Below are positions 34,750 through 42,895 of a stretch of DNA of 64,000 nucleotides, piece by piece. The DNA lies in NCBI GenBank assembly GCA_963665085.2, contig CAXXXS010000001.1, positions 3,224,001-3,288,000 on the forward strand, given 5' to 3'. A model generated the notes under the pieces. That model had not been told where the DNA came from and made no database searches. It worked only from the letters and a program-made list of their open reading frames with translations. This DNA comes from G963665085 sp963665085. GTDB taxonomy: Bacteria; Bacteroidota; Bacteroidia; Bacteroidales; JAAAOM01. Within the stretch, counting starts at the first letter, position 1. Each line of letters starts with the position of its first letter. The position numbers and the translations under genes are program-made.

Positions 34750-36273
34750 ATGAGCAAAATAGAAAATATTGAACTTAATTTTTTAAAACTTGAAGATTAT
34801 GAGGAGCTGAAAGAGGCTATGATTGAAGCTTACTCTAACATGCCCAATGCCTATTGGAAAGAAAATCATATTAAAACATTAATCGAAAAATTTCCGGAGG
34901 GCCAGGTAGTTATTAAAGTTAATAACCAATTTGCCGGGAGTGCCTTATCTATCATTGTAGACTATTCAAAGTTTGAGAACAGGCACACTTATAAAGAAAT
35001 AACAGGAGATTACTTTTTTAATACGCATACTTCTGATGGAGATATGCTTTATGGGATAGACATATTCATCAGGCCAAAATTCAGAGGGTTACGTTTAGGC
35101 AGGCGATTGTATGATTACCGTAAAGAGTTGTGTGAGCGTTTAAATCTCCGCGGGATAGCCTTTGGAGGGAGAATTCCAAACTATCATAAATATGCTAAAG
35201 AGTTAACTCCTAAAAAATATATCGATAAAGTACGAAAGAAAGAGATTCATGACCCGGTACTTGATTTCCAAATGTCTAATGATTTCCATCCAGCACGAAT
35301 TTTACATGGTTATCTGGAAGGGGACAACGAGTCAAAAGAATATGCTGTTTTACTCGAATGGGATAACATCTATTACGAAAAGCGTGTTAAGCAAGCTACA
35401 ACAATAAAAAAGGTTGTTCGTTTAGGACTTGTTCAATGGCAGATGAGACCGTATAAAAATCAGGAGGAACTGTTACAGCAGGCAGAATATTTTGTTGATG
35501 CTGTATCTGGTTACAGATGCGATTTTGCACTGTTTCCTGAATTTTTTAATGCTCCGCTAATGGCGGAGAACAATCATTTGTCTGAACCAGATGCTATTCG
35601 CGAACTAGCCAAACATACTTCGGTATTGGCAAAGAAGTTTTCAGAACTAGCGATTTCCTATAACATAAATATTATAACAGGAAGCATGCCCGAACTAAAA
35701 GATGGCAATCTTTATAATGTTGGTTATTTGTGTAAGAGAGACGGGACCATCGATAGGTTTGAGAAAATTCATGTAACACCCGATGAGGCTAAGGTCTGGG
35801 GATTGCAAGGAGGGAAACAGGTTAAAGCATTTGATACTGATTGTGGTAAGATAGGAATCCTGATTTGTTATGATGTCGAGTTCCCGGAATTAAGCAGGCT
35901 GCTGGCTGAAGAAGGAATGGATATATTGTTTGTTCCGTTTTTAACAGATACACAGAATGGTTATTCCCGCGTACGATATTGTGCACAGTCACGGGCTATA
36001 GAAAACGAATGCTATGTGGCTATTGCCGGAAGCGTAGGGAATTTACCAAAAGTTCACAACATGGATATTCAATATGCACAATCCATGGTTTTTACGCCAT
36101 GCGATTTTTCGTTTCCTGCAAATGGAATCAAAGCAGAAGCAACACCCAACACAGAAATGATCCTGATTGCTGATGTGGATATTGATATGCTCAGGGAACT
36201 TAACCAGTTCGGTAGTGTCCGTAATTTAAAGGACAGGAGGTTAGATGTCTATGAGGTTATTAGTAAGAAATAA
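34750..36273 (+). CDS. GNAT acetyltransferase-nitrilase fusion
   Basis: Protein of 507 residues. About 1-190 is a GNAT domain (IRPKFRGLRLGRRLYDYRKE carries the acetyl-CoA loop) and about 220-505 is a carbon-nitrogen hydrolase. The nitrilase triad is visible: Glu263 in LFPEFFNAP, Lys339 in EKIHVTPDE and Cys373 in LICYDVEFPE. The same fusion is known as YhcX in Bacillus. It would hydrolyse or transfer an amide and possibly acetylate an amine. It follows the DUF1704 gene by 54 bases and is the third member of the ligase-peptidase-amidase cluster. Confidence 0.92.
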   Translation: MSKIENIELNFLKLEDYEELKEAMIEAYSNMPNAYWKENHIKTLIEKFPEGQVVIKVNNQFAGSALSIIVDYSKFENRHTYKEITGDYFFNTHTSDGDMLYGIDIFIRPKFRGLRLGRRLYDYRKELCERLNLRGIAFGGRIPNYHKYAKELTPKKYIDKVRKKEIHDPVLDFQMSNDFHPARILHGYLEGDNESKEYAVLLEWDNIYYEKRVKQATTIKKVVRLGLVQWQMRPYKNQEELLQQAEYFVDAVSGYRCDFALFPEFFNAPLMAENNHLSEPDAIRELAKHTSVLAKKFSELAISYNINIITGSMPELKDGNLYNVGYLCKRDGTIDRFEKIHVTPDEAKVWGLQGGKQVKAFDTDCGKIGILICYDVEFPELSRLLAEEGMDILFVPFLTDTQNGYSRVRYCAQSRAIENECYVAIAGSVGNLPKVHNMDIQYAQSMVFTPCDFSFPANGIKAEATPNTEMILIADVDIDMLRELNQFGSVRNLKDRRLDVYEVISKK

Positions 36274-36693
36274 GCGAAATGAGATTTCTTTTTTAATTAA
36301 TTGCCAATAAACAAAACTAAGATATAGTAATTGTTAGCTTAATAAGGTACAGAAGCGAATAAATGAGGTTTTAAGTTGGCTAAATGAGGTATTAATGTTA
36401 ATAAGTGGATTATTAATACTCCCCAAACCTTTCAGCGTCAAAGACCTGCTAGCGTTTTACACCTCCAACCATTCCCCAATCTTCAAAAATTCAACTTCGC
36501 CTTTATGCACCTCTTTAAAATTTGCCACATCATTAAAACCATCCAATAACCGTTTTTCGTCGGTTGTATTTTTTGTTGTAGTATTTGGTGTAAGCGTTAA
36601 ATAGGTGGGGAAAATGTATTTCTGTTTTTGGAATTTTGACACTGCCAGGTCAGTGTTTACACCTGGAAGCGTCTATAAAAAATACGCCATTAA
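36274..36693. other. Intergenic region with small repeats
   Basis: About 420 bases. Near 36359-36410 an AAATGAGGT unit recurs (AATAAATGAGGTTTTAAG, CTAAATGAGGTATTAATG, then a diverged unit). Two related sequences, AGCGTTTTACACCTCCAA (about 36450) and AGTGTTTACACCTGGAAG (about 36652), sit in direct orientation about 200 bases apart. The second contains the hairpin CCAGGT...ACCTGG. A 61-codon frame on the minus strand between them is not recognised as a gene. Confidence 0.45.
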
Positions 36694-37056
36694 TTACGGT
36701 TTTTTGAAAATATCGGATAATGTATCCCTGTAAAACATTATACCAGCTACAATAATTGTTGGAATAAATAAAGATAAGCCAACAAATAACATCTTTTTTG
36801 CAGCAGCGTTAAAGGTTGGAAATTCACTAACCTCAGATATTAATGCCAGGAGCAAATACAAACATGAAACAATTAATAGACTTGAAACAATGAGTCCAAT
36901 AAACCGGCTTTTAATAATAACCTGAAGAACTAAAATTGCGAATAAAACAATTGCGATTGGATTAATTCCCATTCCGGCAGATATCCAATAAATGATAACA
37001 CCAATAATTAATAAGTATTCTGGTACTCTAAGTAAGTTTTGTTTTAGATTTTTCAT
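36694..37056 (-). CDS. Small membrane protein, hypothetical
   Basis: Protein of 120 residues with four predicted transmembrane helices (EYLLIIGVIIYWISAG, AIVLFAILVLQVIIKS, FIGLIVSSLLIVSCLYLLL, MLFVGLSLFIPTIIVAGIMF). The N-terminus is basic. I do not recognise a named family; similar four-helix proteins with no known role are frequent in Bacteroidota. It stands alone between repeat-rich regions. Confidence 0.7.
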   Translation of the reverse strand: MKNLKQNLLRVPEYLLIIGVIIYWISAGMGINPIAIVLFAILVLQVIIKSRFIGLIVSSLLIVSCLYLLLALISEVSEFPTFNAAAKKMLFVGLSLFIPTIIVAGIMFYRDTLSDIFKKP

Positions 37057-37198
37057 TTGAAAATTGTTTTAAATAGTAAGATTATATTGGCATAAACGTA
37101 AAAAAAATATTTGTTATTATGTTGAATGTTAATGAAAATATCTTTCTCCCTAGATACTTGTAGAAACTCCGAATTACTATAAGCAAAACATCAAGGCA

Positions 37199-37460
37199 GT
37201 TGGGCATAGTTTTTACTATGTCCAATCTTATAAAGTAGCATTTGCTACTATACTACAAGTAAACCTGTTCCCGTGCGTTTGCAACGCGTGGCAAAGGCAC
37301 AGTTCACGGACAAATACAAGATCTTACATATGCTGAAGAGTTTTTATAAAAAACAACAAAATATAGAAGAACCACGCGTTGCAAACGCGCGGGAGCCTTT
37401 TGAAATTTACCTTGCGGCAAGCAGCAAATGCTGCTGGAAAGAACAAATCTACGATTAACG
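37199..37460. repeat. REP-like cluster of palindromes
   Basis: Five hairpins occur in 260 bases: TTGGGCATAGT-TTTT-ACTATGTCCAA (37200-37225), AGTAGCA-TT-TGCTACT (37235-37250), GCGTT-TGC-AACGC (about 37275-37287), its inverted partner CACGCGTTGCAAACGCGCG (about 37373-37391) and AGCAGCA-AA-TGCTGCT (about 37420-37435). The first recurs near 60278, so this is a dispersed family. Such composite palindromes are typical of REP elements moved by RAYT transposases, none of which is in the window. Confidence 0.65.
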
Positions 37461-37478
37461 GGGATTTCCTTTTTATTT

Positions 37479-38570
37479 CTATCCTTCTATAAATTTTTTC
37501 CTGTACCAGCCATTTCCTAGCAAGATATCAATTGCGAGTTTTTCATATTCATATTCAAAAGGTTCAGTTCTCCAAGAGAAGTCATTAGGATATTCATGAA
37601 AAAGAAACTTTAAAATCTCAATTCCTGTCTCAAAAGCCTTAAAAGTGTGCCGATTCAAAACATGAACCTGGGCTCCATTGCAAAACTCTCCAGCCCATTT
37701 ATCAAAAGTTGGCTGGAAATGGCATTCGCGAAAATAAACGCTGGGCAGGTTCAACCCATTCATGTGAACACAGAGTTTCTCAGAGTCGATAAACGGAGCG
37801 CCGAATAATTCAAATGGACGCGTGGTACCACGTCCTTCCGATACATTTGTTGCTTCAAAAAGACAAGTGCCTGGATATACAATCACAGTGTCCAGGGTTG
37901 GAATATTGGGTGATGGTAATACCCACAGAAGCCCTGTTTGATCAAAATACATGGATTCATCCCAGTTTTCCATTTTCATTACTTCCAGTTTCAGATTTGG
38001 AAAACATTCATTTTTAAATTGCTCTGCCAGCTGCCCGATGGTTTTTCCATGTCGAACCGGAATGGAATGTAAACCAACAAATGACGCATGGTCCAACTCA
38101 AGAACGGGACCTTCTACTTTGTTTCCAAGTGGATTAGGACGATCGGCAACAACAATCGTTTTACCCATTTCTTCAGCCTTTTCCATACAGAGATACATGG
38201 TCCAGATAAATGTGTAATACCTGACTCCGACATCCTGTAGATCAATCAGCAGCGCATCAATATTTTCAAACATCTCAGTTGTTGGTTTTCGATGCTCACC
38301 ATAGAGGCTGTATACAGGTATTCCGTATTTTGGATCAATCCCACCTTCCCATTCAATCATGTTGTCTTGCGTATGACCATGAATTCCATGTTGAGGTCCA
38401 AAAAAACATTTTAATTCAAACAAACTTCCGTGGTGTTTGTGAATAATTTCTGCAGAATGCTCAAGCTTAGCCCCAACTGAAGCTGGGTGTAAAACCGCTC
38501 CAATCCTTGCTTTATATAAATTTTTTGGCCATTTGTTCTTTAAATCATCAATGGGTAATAGTACTGACAT
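37479..38570 (-). CDS. DUF1343 family protein (NamZ-like)
   Basis: Protein of 363 residues in the DUF1343 family (GH171), whose characterised member NamZ is an exo-beta-N-acetylmuramidase. Landmarks are FFGPQHGIHG (58-65), IPVYSLYGEHRKPT, LIDLQDVGVRYYTFIWTM, VADRPNPLGN, WVLPSPNIPTLDT and FEATNVSEGRGTTRPFE. Two points are unusual. There is no signal peptide or lipobox, so the protein appears cytoplasmic. The family's PEHG reads PQHG (Gln60). Both are shared by what I remember as a separate subgroup. Substrate may be an intracellular muropeptide or sugar. Confidence 0.85.
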   Translation of the reverse strand: MSVLLPIDDLKNKWPKNLYKARIGAVLHPASVGAKLEHSAEIIHKHHGSLFELKCFFGPQHGIHGHTQDNMIEWEGGIDPKYGIPVYSLYGEHRKPTTEMFENIDALLIDLQDVGVRYYTFIWTMYLCMEKAEEMGKTIVVADRPNPLGNKVEGPVLELDHASFVGLHSIPVRHGKTIGQLAEQFKNECFPNLKLEVMKMENWDESMYFDQTGLLWVLPSPNIPTLDTVIVYPGTCLFEATNVSEGRGTTRPFELFGAPFIDSEKLCVHMNGLNLPSVYFRECHFQPTFDKWAGEFCNGAQVHVLNRHTFKAFETGIEILKFLFHEYPNDFSWRTEPFEYEYEKLAIDILLGNGWYRKKFIEG

Positions 38571-38639
38571 GATTTTTTGTTTTTATATTAATTTCTGTTG
38601 TTTTATTCGAAGTAGTCTAAAAAAAATCAGCATTCAACA

Positions 38640-39410
38640 TTAATCATTCTTCTTCGCTTCTTCCCAGATTTCATTCATCTCATCAAGGCTCATTTCTTTA
38701 AGAGAACGACCTTTATTGAGTGTTTCTTTTTCGAGATATTTAAAACGTTTGATAAATTTTTTGTTGGTACGTTCGAGAGCAGTCTCAGGATCTATATCGT
38801 AAAGCCGTGCTGCATTGACTAATGAGAACATTAAATCGCCAAACTCCTGTTCCATTTTATCTTTATCCATACGGGTAACCTCTTCTTTAAATTCGCCAAG
38901 CTCTTCTTCCACCTTATCCCATATTTGTTCGCGAACATCCCAGTCGAACCCTACAGCACGGACTTTTTCCTGTACCCGGTTTGCTTTTACCAGGGCTGGC
39001 AATGAATTTGGTACACCCGATAAAACAGATTTGTTGCCTTCGCGTTTCTTAAGCTCTTCCCAATTTGTTTTTACAATTTCAGAATCGTTGTTTACATCAA
39101 CATCACCAAATACATGCGGGTGGCGGAATACAAGTTTATCACAAATTGCGTTGATAACATCTTTAATATCAAACTCGTTTGTTTCTGAAGCTATTTTTGA
39201 GTAAAAAACTATGTGCAGTAGGATATCACCAAGTTCTTTTTTTATTTCTTTTTTATCGTTTTCCAGGATAGCATCTGCTAATTCATAAGTCTCTTCAATG
39301 GTAAGATTTCGAATGGTTTCAAAGGTTTGTTTTTTATCCCACGGGCATTTCTCGCGTAATTCATCCATAATATGCAATAAACGCTCAAATGCTTTTAATT
39401 TTTCTTCCAT
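38640..39410 (-). CDS. mazG: Nucleoside triphosphate pyrophosphohydrolase MazG
   Basis: Protein of 256 residues with two MazG repeats. The first has CPWDKKQTFETIRNLTIEET and ELADAILENDKKEIKKELGD (EExxE and ExxD metal sites). The second has KVEEELGEFKEEV and EFGDLMFSLVNAARL. It removes abnormal or excess NTPs, converting them to NMP and pyrophosphate, and in E. coli dampens the stringent response. It is followed on the same strand by DUF1343 after 69 bases; no functional link is obvious. Confidence 0.95.
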   Translation of the reverse strand: MEEKLKAFERLLHIMDELREKCPWDKKQTFETIRNLTIEETYELADAILENDKKEIKKELGDILLHIVFYSKIASETNEFDIKDVINAICDKLVFRHPHVFGDVDVNNDSEIVKTNWEELKKREGNKSVLSGVPNSLPALVKANRVQEKVRAVGFDWDVREQIWDKVEEELGEFKEEVTRMDKDKMEQEFGDLMFSLVNAARLYDIDPETALERTNKKFIKRFKYLEKETLNKGRSLKEMSLDEMNEIWEEAKKND

Positions 39411-39440
39411 GATATATTTTTTATAGTTATCAACTCTTTT

Positions 39441-39512
39441 TTCTTTGTGTCACTTCGTGCTCTTAATGGTTAAGAAATATAACCACGAAGGACGCAAAGA
39501 AACACAAAGTGG
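39441..39512. repeat. Dispersed 70-bp palindromic repeat, copy 1
   Basis: The pattern is TTTGTGTCACTTCGTGCTCT, then TGGTTAAGAAATATAACCA, then CGAAGGACGCAAAGAAACA. The two ends are imperfect inverted repeats around a GGTTA...TAACC centre. Two more copies follow within 430 bases. The gap between mazG and the SAM hydrolase gene (39411-39882) holds little else. Confidence 0.8.
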
Positions 39513-39620
39513 AATTTATTTTCGATATTTTTTTAGAATTCTAATAATTTATCAGAATTAAAAATAGTCATGAATTAGTTAAAATGCTGATATAATAGGT
39601 TATCTAATTCTTTATGCTTA

Positions 39621-39686
39621 GTGTCCCTTTGTGCTCTTAGCGGTTAAGAAATATAACCACGAAGGACACAAAGAAACGCAAAGGGG
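39621..39686. repeat. Dispersed 70-bp palindromic repeat, copy 2
   Basis: Same element as at 39441: GTGTCCCTTTGTGCTCTTAG, then CGGTTAAGAAATATAACCACG, given here only in part, then AAGGACACAAAGAAACGC. Same orientation as copy 1. Confidence 0.8.
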
Positions 39687-39800
39687 AATATATTTCCGTT
39701 ATAAAAGAGCTTTAAATGTTATTCCAGTAAATCGGAAGAATAAAAAACAACCACACAGAACTTTTATTTTGATGTTTTTCAATTCAATTTATTAATCTTA

Positions 39801-39871
39801 TCTCTTTGTGTTCCTTCGTGCTCTTTGTGGTTAAAGATTTAAACCACGAAGTTCGCAAAGAAGCGCAAAGT
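39801..39871. repeat. Dispersed 70-bp palindromic repeat, copy 3
   Basis: Same element: TCTCTTTGTGTTCCTTCGTG, then GTGGTTAAAGATTTAAACCAC at the centre, then GAAGTTCGCAAAGAAGCGC. More diverged than copies 1 and 2. It ends about 12 bases from the SAM hydrolase stop codon and may act as its terminator. Confidence 0.75.
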
Positions 39872-39882
39872 TAAATGATATC

Positions 39883-40698
39883 TTAGTTGTTAAAGAGCTT
39901 TAACTGCGGCATCGAAGTGCCATCGAAGAACTTTATTCTCACCGCAGAATTAACAGAGAGATTGAGTAACTCAGCAGCGTTCCCCTGGTTGATGGCGATC
40001 TCTAATAAATCAGCAGAATTAAAAACGGCAACGAGTTCGCCAACGGGAGCCTGAGAATAATTTTCTTTAACAGTATTTATTTTATAGTGATTGCTCTGAA
40101 CAAAAATTTCAAAAGCCCTTTGTTTACCTATATCTGAGAATAATGTTTTGTTGATGTTTGTAATGGCATTGGAGAAAGAATCAATATAAATAACACTTCC
40201 GTTTATCATTGATTCCTCAATTGCAGGCATAATAGGAATACTTTTTAAGTAGTCTGTTTTTTCACTTCCAATCTGATCTAGCTTTTTTCCGTTTGCAATC
40301 ATTGTTGCTGCTTCTGTTAAAACGTTTAATGTAACAAAAGTTGAAGCATTTTTTGAAATAGACTCTTTTATTGAAATAATTTTTGTGGGTTCTTCATCAA
40401 AAAGTAACCCAAAAATACCATTGTCGGCCCCGATAAAATATTGATTGTGCGCTTCAACAACAAGATACTCTTTTGATTTAGCAGATTCATTAACACCGAT
40501 GATATGAATGGTTTTGTCGGGGAACTGTGTGTAACTATTTCGTAATACAATGGATGCCTGTAGTATGTTAAAACTACTTACCTGATGGCTTATGTCTATG
40601 ATGGTTGCATTTGCGCAATTTTTTAAGATTCTGCCTTTTACAGCACCTATATAATAATCCGAGTTTTTCCAATCAGTTGTTAATGTTATAATTGGCAT
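39883..40698 (-). CDS. SAM hydrolase / SAM hydroxide adenosyltransferase (DUF62)
   Basis: Protein of 271 residues of the DUF62 family. Known members split S-adenosylmethionine to adenosine and methionine using a water molecule; halogenases are relatives. Landmarks are ITLTTDWKNSDYYIGAVKGR (usual TDFGxxDxYVG), IDISHQVSSFNILQAS, FIGADNGIFGLLF, YIDSFSNAITNI and PVGELVAVFNSADLLEIAIN. The Asp/His catalytic set is thus present, with W in place of the usual FG in the first motif. It is a single gene, divergent from phoH. Confidence 0.88.
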   Translation of the reverse strand: MPIITLTTDWKNSDYYIGAVKGRILKNCANATIIDISHQVSSFNILQASIVLRNSYTQFPDKTIHIIGVNESAKSKEYLVVEAHNQYFIGADNGIFGLLFDEEPTKIISIKESISKNASTFVTLNVLTEAATMIANGKKLDQIGSEKTDYLKSIPIMPAIEESMINGSVIYIDSFSNAITNINKTLFSDIGKQRAFEIFVQSNHYKINTVKENYSQAPVGELVAVFNSADLLEIAINQGNAAELLNLSVNSAVRIKFFDGTSMPQLKLFNN

Positions 40699-40752
40699 CC
40701 TATATTAACTGTTCTTTATAAATATGAATATTGATTTGTTCAAAAAATAGCC

Positions 40753-40760
40753 TTAATTTG
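40753..40760 (+). promoter_or_regulatory. Candidate -7 box for phoH-purC
   Basis: TTAATTTG differs by one base from TAnnTTTG. A TTG (40731-40733) lies 19 bases upstream as a -33 candidate. The motif is 35 bases before the phoH ATG. Confidence 0.4.
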
Positions 40761-40795
40761 CAAGCCTCAAAAATATATAATATTATGGATAATTT

Positions 40796-41737
40796 ATGAT
40801 AGAGAAGGTAATATATTTGGAGGGAGTAGACCCGATTAATATCTACGGTGCGAACAATGTTTTGCTTGAAAAAATAAAAGGTCACTTTCCAAAATTAAAG
40901 ATTATCGCTCGCGGGCATGAAATTATCGTTATTGGCGAAGCAAATGAAATAAAAACTTTTGAAGAACAAATCGAGGAGCTTCTTACTATTTTTCATAAGT
41001 ATAACAAGTTAACTGTTACAGATATTGAGGAGATATTTTCCGGTAGAAGCGGGCATATAAAAAGTGAAGATAAACCAAGCGATGTCCTCCTATACGGTAA
41101 TAATGGTAAAGTTATTAAAGCCAAAACAATAAATCAATTGAAGCTTGTTAATGAAGCAGAGAGTAATGATTTGATATTTGCAATTGGTCCGGCAGGAACA
41201 GGAAAAACATATACAGCCATTGCTTTAGCAGTAAAAGCTTTGCGTAATAAGGAGGTGAGACGAATTATACTAACAAGGCCTGCAGTTGAGGCTGGAGAAA
41301 GCCTTGGTTTCTTGCCTGGCGATCTAAAAGAGAAGCTCGATCCTTATCTTCAACCCCTGTATGATGGATTAAAAGATATGATTCCCCCAAAAAAATTAGC
41401 AGGTTACCTGGAAGACGGAACCATAGAAGTGGCACCGCTTGCTTTCATGAGAGGGAGGACCTTGGATCAGGCTTATGTTATATTGGATGAAGGTCAGAAT
41501 GCAACAATTAACCAGTTTAAGATGTTTCTTACCAGGATGGGTAAACATGCAAAGTTTATCGTTACAGGTGATATCACACAAATTGATTTGCCTAAAAAGA
41601 CACAATCGGGAATGATTGAAGCTTTACATATATTAAAAGGGATAAAAGAGATATCTTTCGTCGAATTTGATGTTCGCGATGTAGTCCGTCATCCATTGGT
41701 TAAGAAAATAATAGAAGCGTATAACAATAAAAATTAA
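40796..41737 (+). CDS. phoH: PhoH-like ATPase
   Basis: Cytoplasmic ATPase of 313 residues. A PhoH domain of the P-loop class follows a roughly 110-residue N-terminal domain. The Walker A is GPAGTGKTYTA (about 130-140). Then come LTRPAVEAGESLGFLPGDLKEKLDPYLQPLYD (given only as a landmark in parts: PAVEAGESLGFLPG), Walker B AYVILDEGQN, and the sensor VTGDITQIDLPK. PhoH proteins are linked to RNA metabolism and phosphate stress. Five bases separate it from purC, so the two are one operon. Confidence 0.95.
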   Translation: MIEKVIYLEGVDPINIYGANNVLLEKIKGHFPKLKIIARGHEIIVIGEANEIKTFEEQIEELLTIFHKYNKLTVTDIEEIFSGRSGHIKSEDKPSDVLLYGNNGKVIKAKTINQLKLVNEAESNDLIFAIGPAGTGKTYTAIALAVKALRNKEVRRIILTRPAVEAGESLGFLPGDLKEKLDPYLQPLYDGLKDMIPPKKLAGYLEDGTIEVAPLAFMRGRTLDQAYVILDEGQNATINQFKMFLTRMGKHAKFIVTGDITQIDLPKKTQSGMIEALHILKGIKEISFVEFDVRDVVRHPLVKKIIEAYNNKN

Positions 41738-41742
41738 AAATT

Positions 41743-42690
41743 ATGATACAGGCAGTTACTGAAACAAAATTTCAATTTCCAAAGCAGAAAAGTTTGTACA
41801 AAGGTAAAGTTCGTGATGTTTATAACATCGAGGATAAATATTTGGTAATGGTTGTTTCTGACAGAATTTCTGCGTTTGATGTTGTTTTACCCAAAGGTAT
41901 TCCTTTCAAAGGGCAGGTGTTAAATCAAATTGCATCAAAATTTTTGGATGCAACAAGCGATATTGTTCCAAACTGGAAAATGGCTTCTCCGGATCCAATG
42001 GTTACAGTTGGAAAAATTGCTGAACCTTTTAAAGTTGAAATGGTTATCAGAGGTTATTTAACTGGACATGCATGGCGTGAGTATCGTGAAGGGAAACGCA
42101 CTTTATGCGGAGAACCTTTGGCAGAGGGTATGAAAGAACATCAAAAATTTGCAAAGCCAATTATTACTCCTACAACAAAAGCAGACGAAGGTCATGATGA
42201 AGATATCTCAAAAGAAGAAATAATTGTCCAGGGATTGGTTTCAAAAAAAGATTATGAGCAATTAGAGAAATACACACATGCTTTGTTTCAAAGAGGAACA
42301 GAAATGGCTGATAAGATGGGCTTAATCCTTGTTGATACAAAATATGAGTTTGGAAAAGTTAATGGAGAAATTGTTCTTATTGACGAAATTCATACTCCTG
42401 ATTCATCCCGATACTTTTATAAAGAAGGATACCAGGAACGTCTCGATAAAGGCGAATCTCAAAAGCAACTTTCTAAGGAATTTGTACGGGAATGGTTAAT
42501 TGCAAACGGATTCCAGGGAAAAGAAGGACAAACAGTTCCTGAGATGGATGAGGCTTTTGTTAACCAGGTATCAGAAAGATACATTGAACTTTTTGAACAT
42601 ATTACAGGAGAAAGCTTTGAAAAAGCAAAATCTGAGGATGTTGTGTCACGTATTGAAAAAAATATTCTGGAATATTTAAAGACAATATAG
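41743..42690 (+). CDS. purC: Phosphoribosylaminoimidazole-succinocarboxamide synthase
   Basis: Purine biosynthesis enzyme of 315 residues joining CAIR with aspartate using ATP. Motifs of the SAICAR synthetase fold are KSLYKGKVRDVYNIEDKYLV, VVSDRISAFDVVLPKGIPFKG (seen as SDRISAFD), RGYLTGHAWREY, ITPTTKADEGHDEDISKEE (landmark TTKADEGHD), GLILVDTKYEFG and LIDEIHTPDSSRYF. The size fits the longer bacterial/fungal type. It is co-transcribed with phoH. Confidence 0.96.
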   Translation: MIQAVTETKFQFPKQKSLYKGKVRDVYNIEDKYLVMVVSDRISAFDVVLPKGIPFKGQVLNQIASKFLDATSDIVPNWKMASPDPMVTVGKIAEPFKVEMVIRGYLTGHAWREYREGKRTLCGEPLAEGMKEHQKFAKPIITPTTKADEGHDEDISKEEIIVQGLVSKKDYEQLEKYTHALFQRGTEMADKMGLILVDTKYEFGKVNGEIVLIDEIHTPDSSRYFYKEGYQERLDKGESQKQLSKEFVREWLIANGFQGKEGQTVPEMDEAFVNQVSERYIELFEHITGESFEKAKSEDVVSRIEKNILEYLKTI

Positions 42691-42762
42691 TTAAGTAAGC
42701 AGTAAATAGTGGGCAGTATCCGGTAATCGGTATTTTGTAAAAAGAAAACAGTGTTCGGTAAT
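42691..42762. repeat. Degenerate short repeat after purC
   Basis: A stretch of AGTAAGCAGTAAATAGTGGGCAGT (shown here in parts: AGTAAGCAG, TAGTGGGCAG), then ATCCGGTAATCGGTATTTTG and ACAGTGTTCGGTAATT. Loose 7-10 base units of the type AGT/CGGTA recur. It resembles the CCAGTCACC-type run at 60503-60560 in style, not in exact sequence. Confidence 0.4.
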
Positions 42763-42863
42763 TAAAATTTATATTGCAGATTTACTGAAAATTAATCTGT
42801 GGAATACTGTTTACTTTCTTTCTAAATTTGAAAACTCAAACTTGTTAAATTTTTTTACTTTAT

Positions 42864-42871
42864 TACATTTG
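42864..42871 (+). promoter_or_regulatory. Candidate -7 box inside the longest LysM reading frame
   Basis: TACATTTG is a full TAnnTTTG match, with TTG at 42842-42844 about 19 bases upstream as a -33 candidate. Transcription would start near 42878, which places the translation start after it, at TTG 42896. Confidence 0.5.
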
Positions 42872-42895
42872 TACCGGACAAAAAATAATAAGCTC

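Noticed and set aside
36457..36642. 61-codon minus-strand frame between small repeats
   Set aside because: No recognised family, no promoter motif; its C-terminal GEVEFLKIGEWLEV only vaguely recalls antitoxin tails.
39441..39871. Possible CRISPR array because of three regular repeats
   Set aside because: Repeats are 70 bases and palindromic, with 110-base spacers, and no cas gene is present; does not fit CRISPR.
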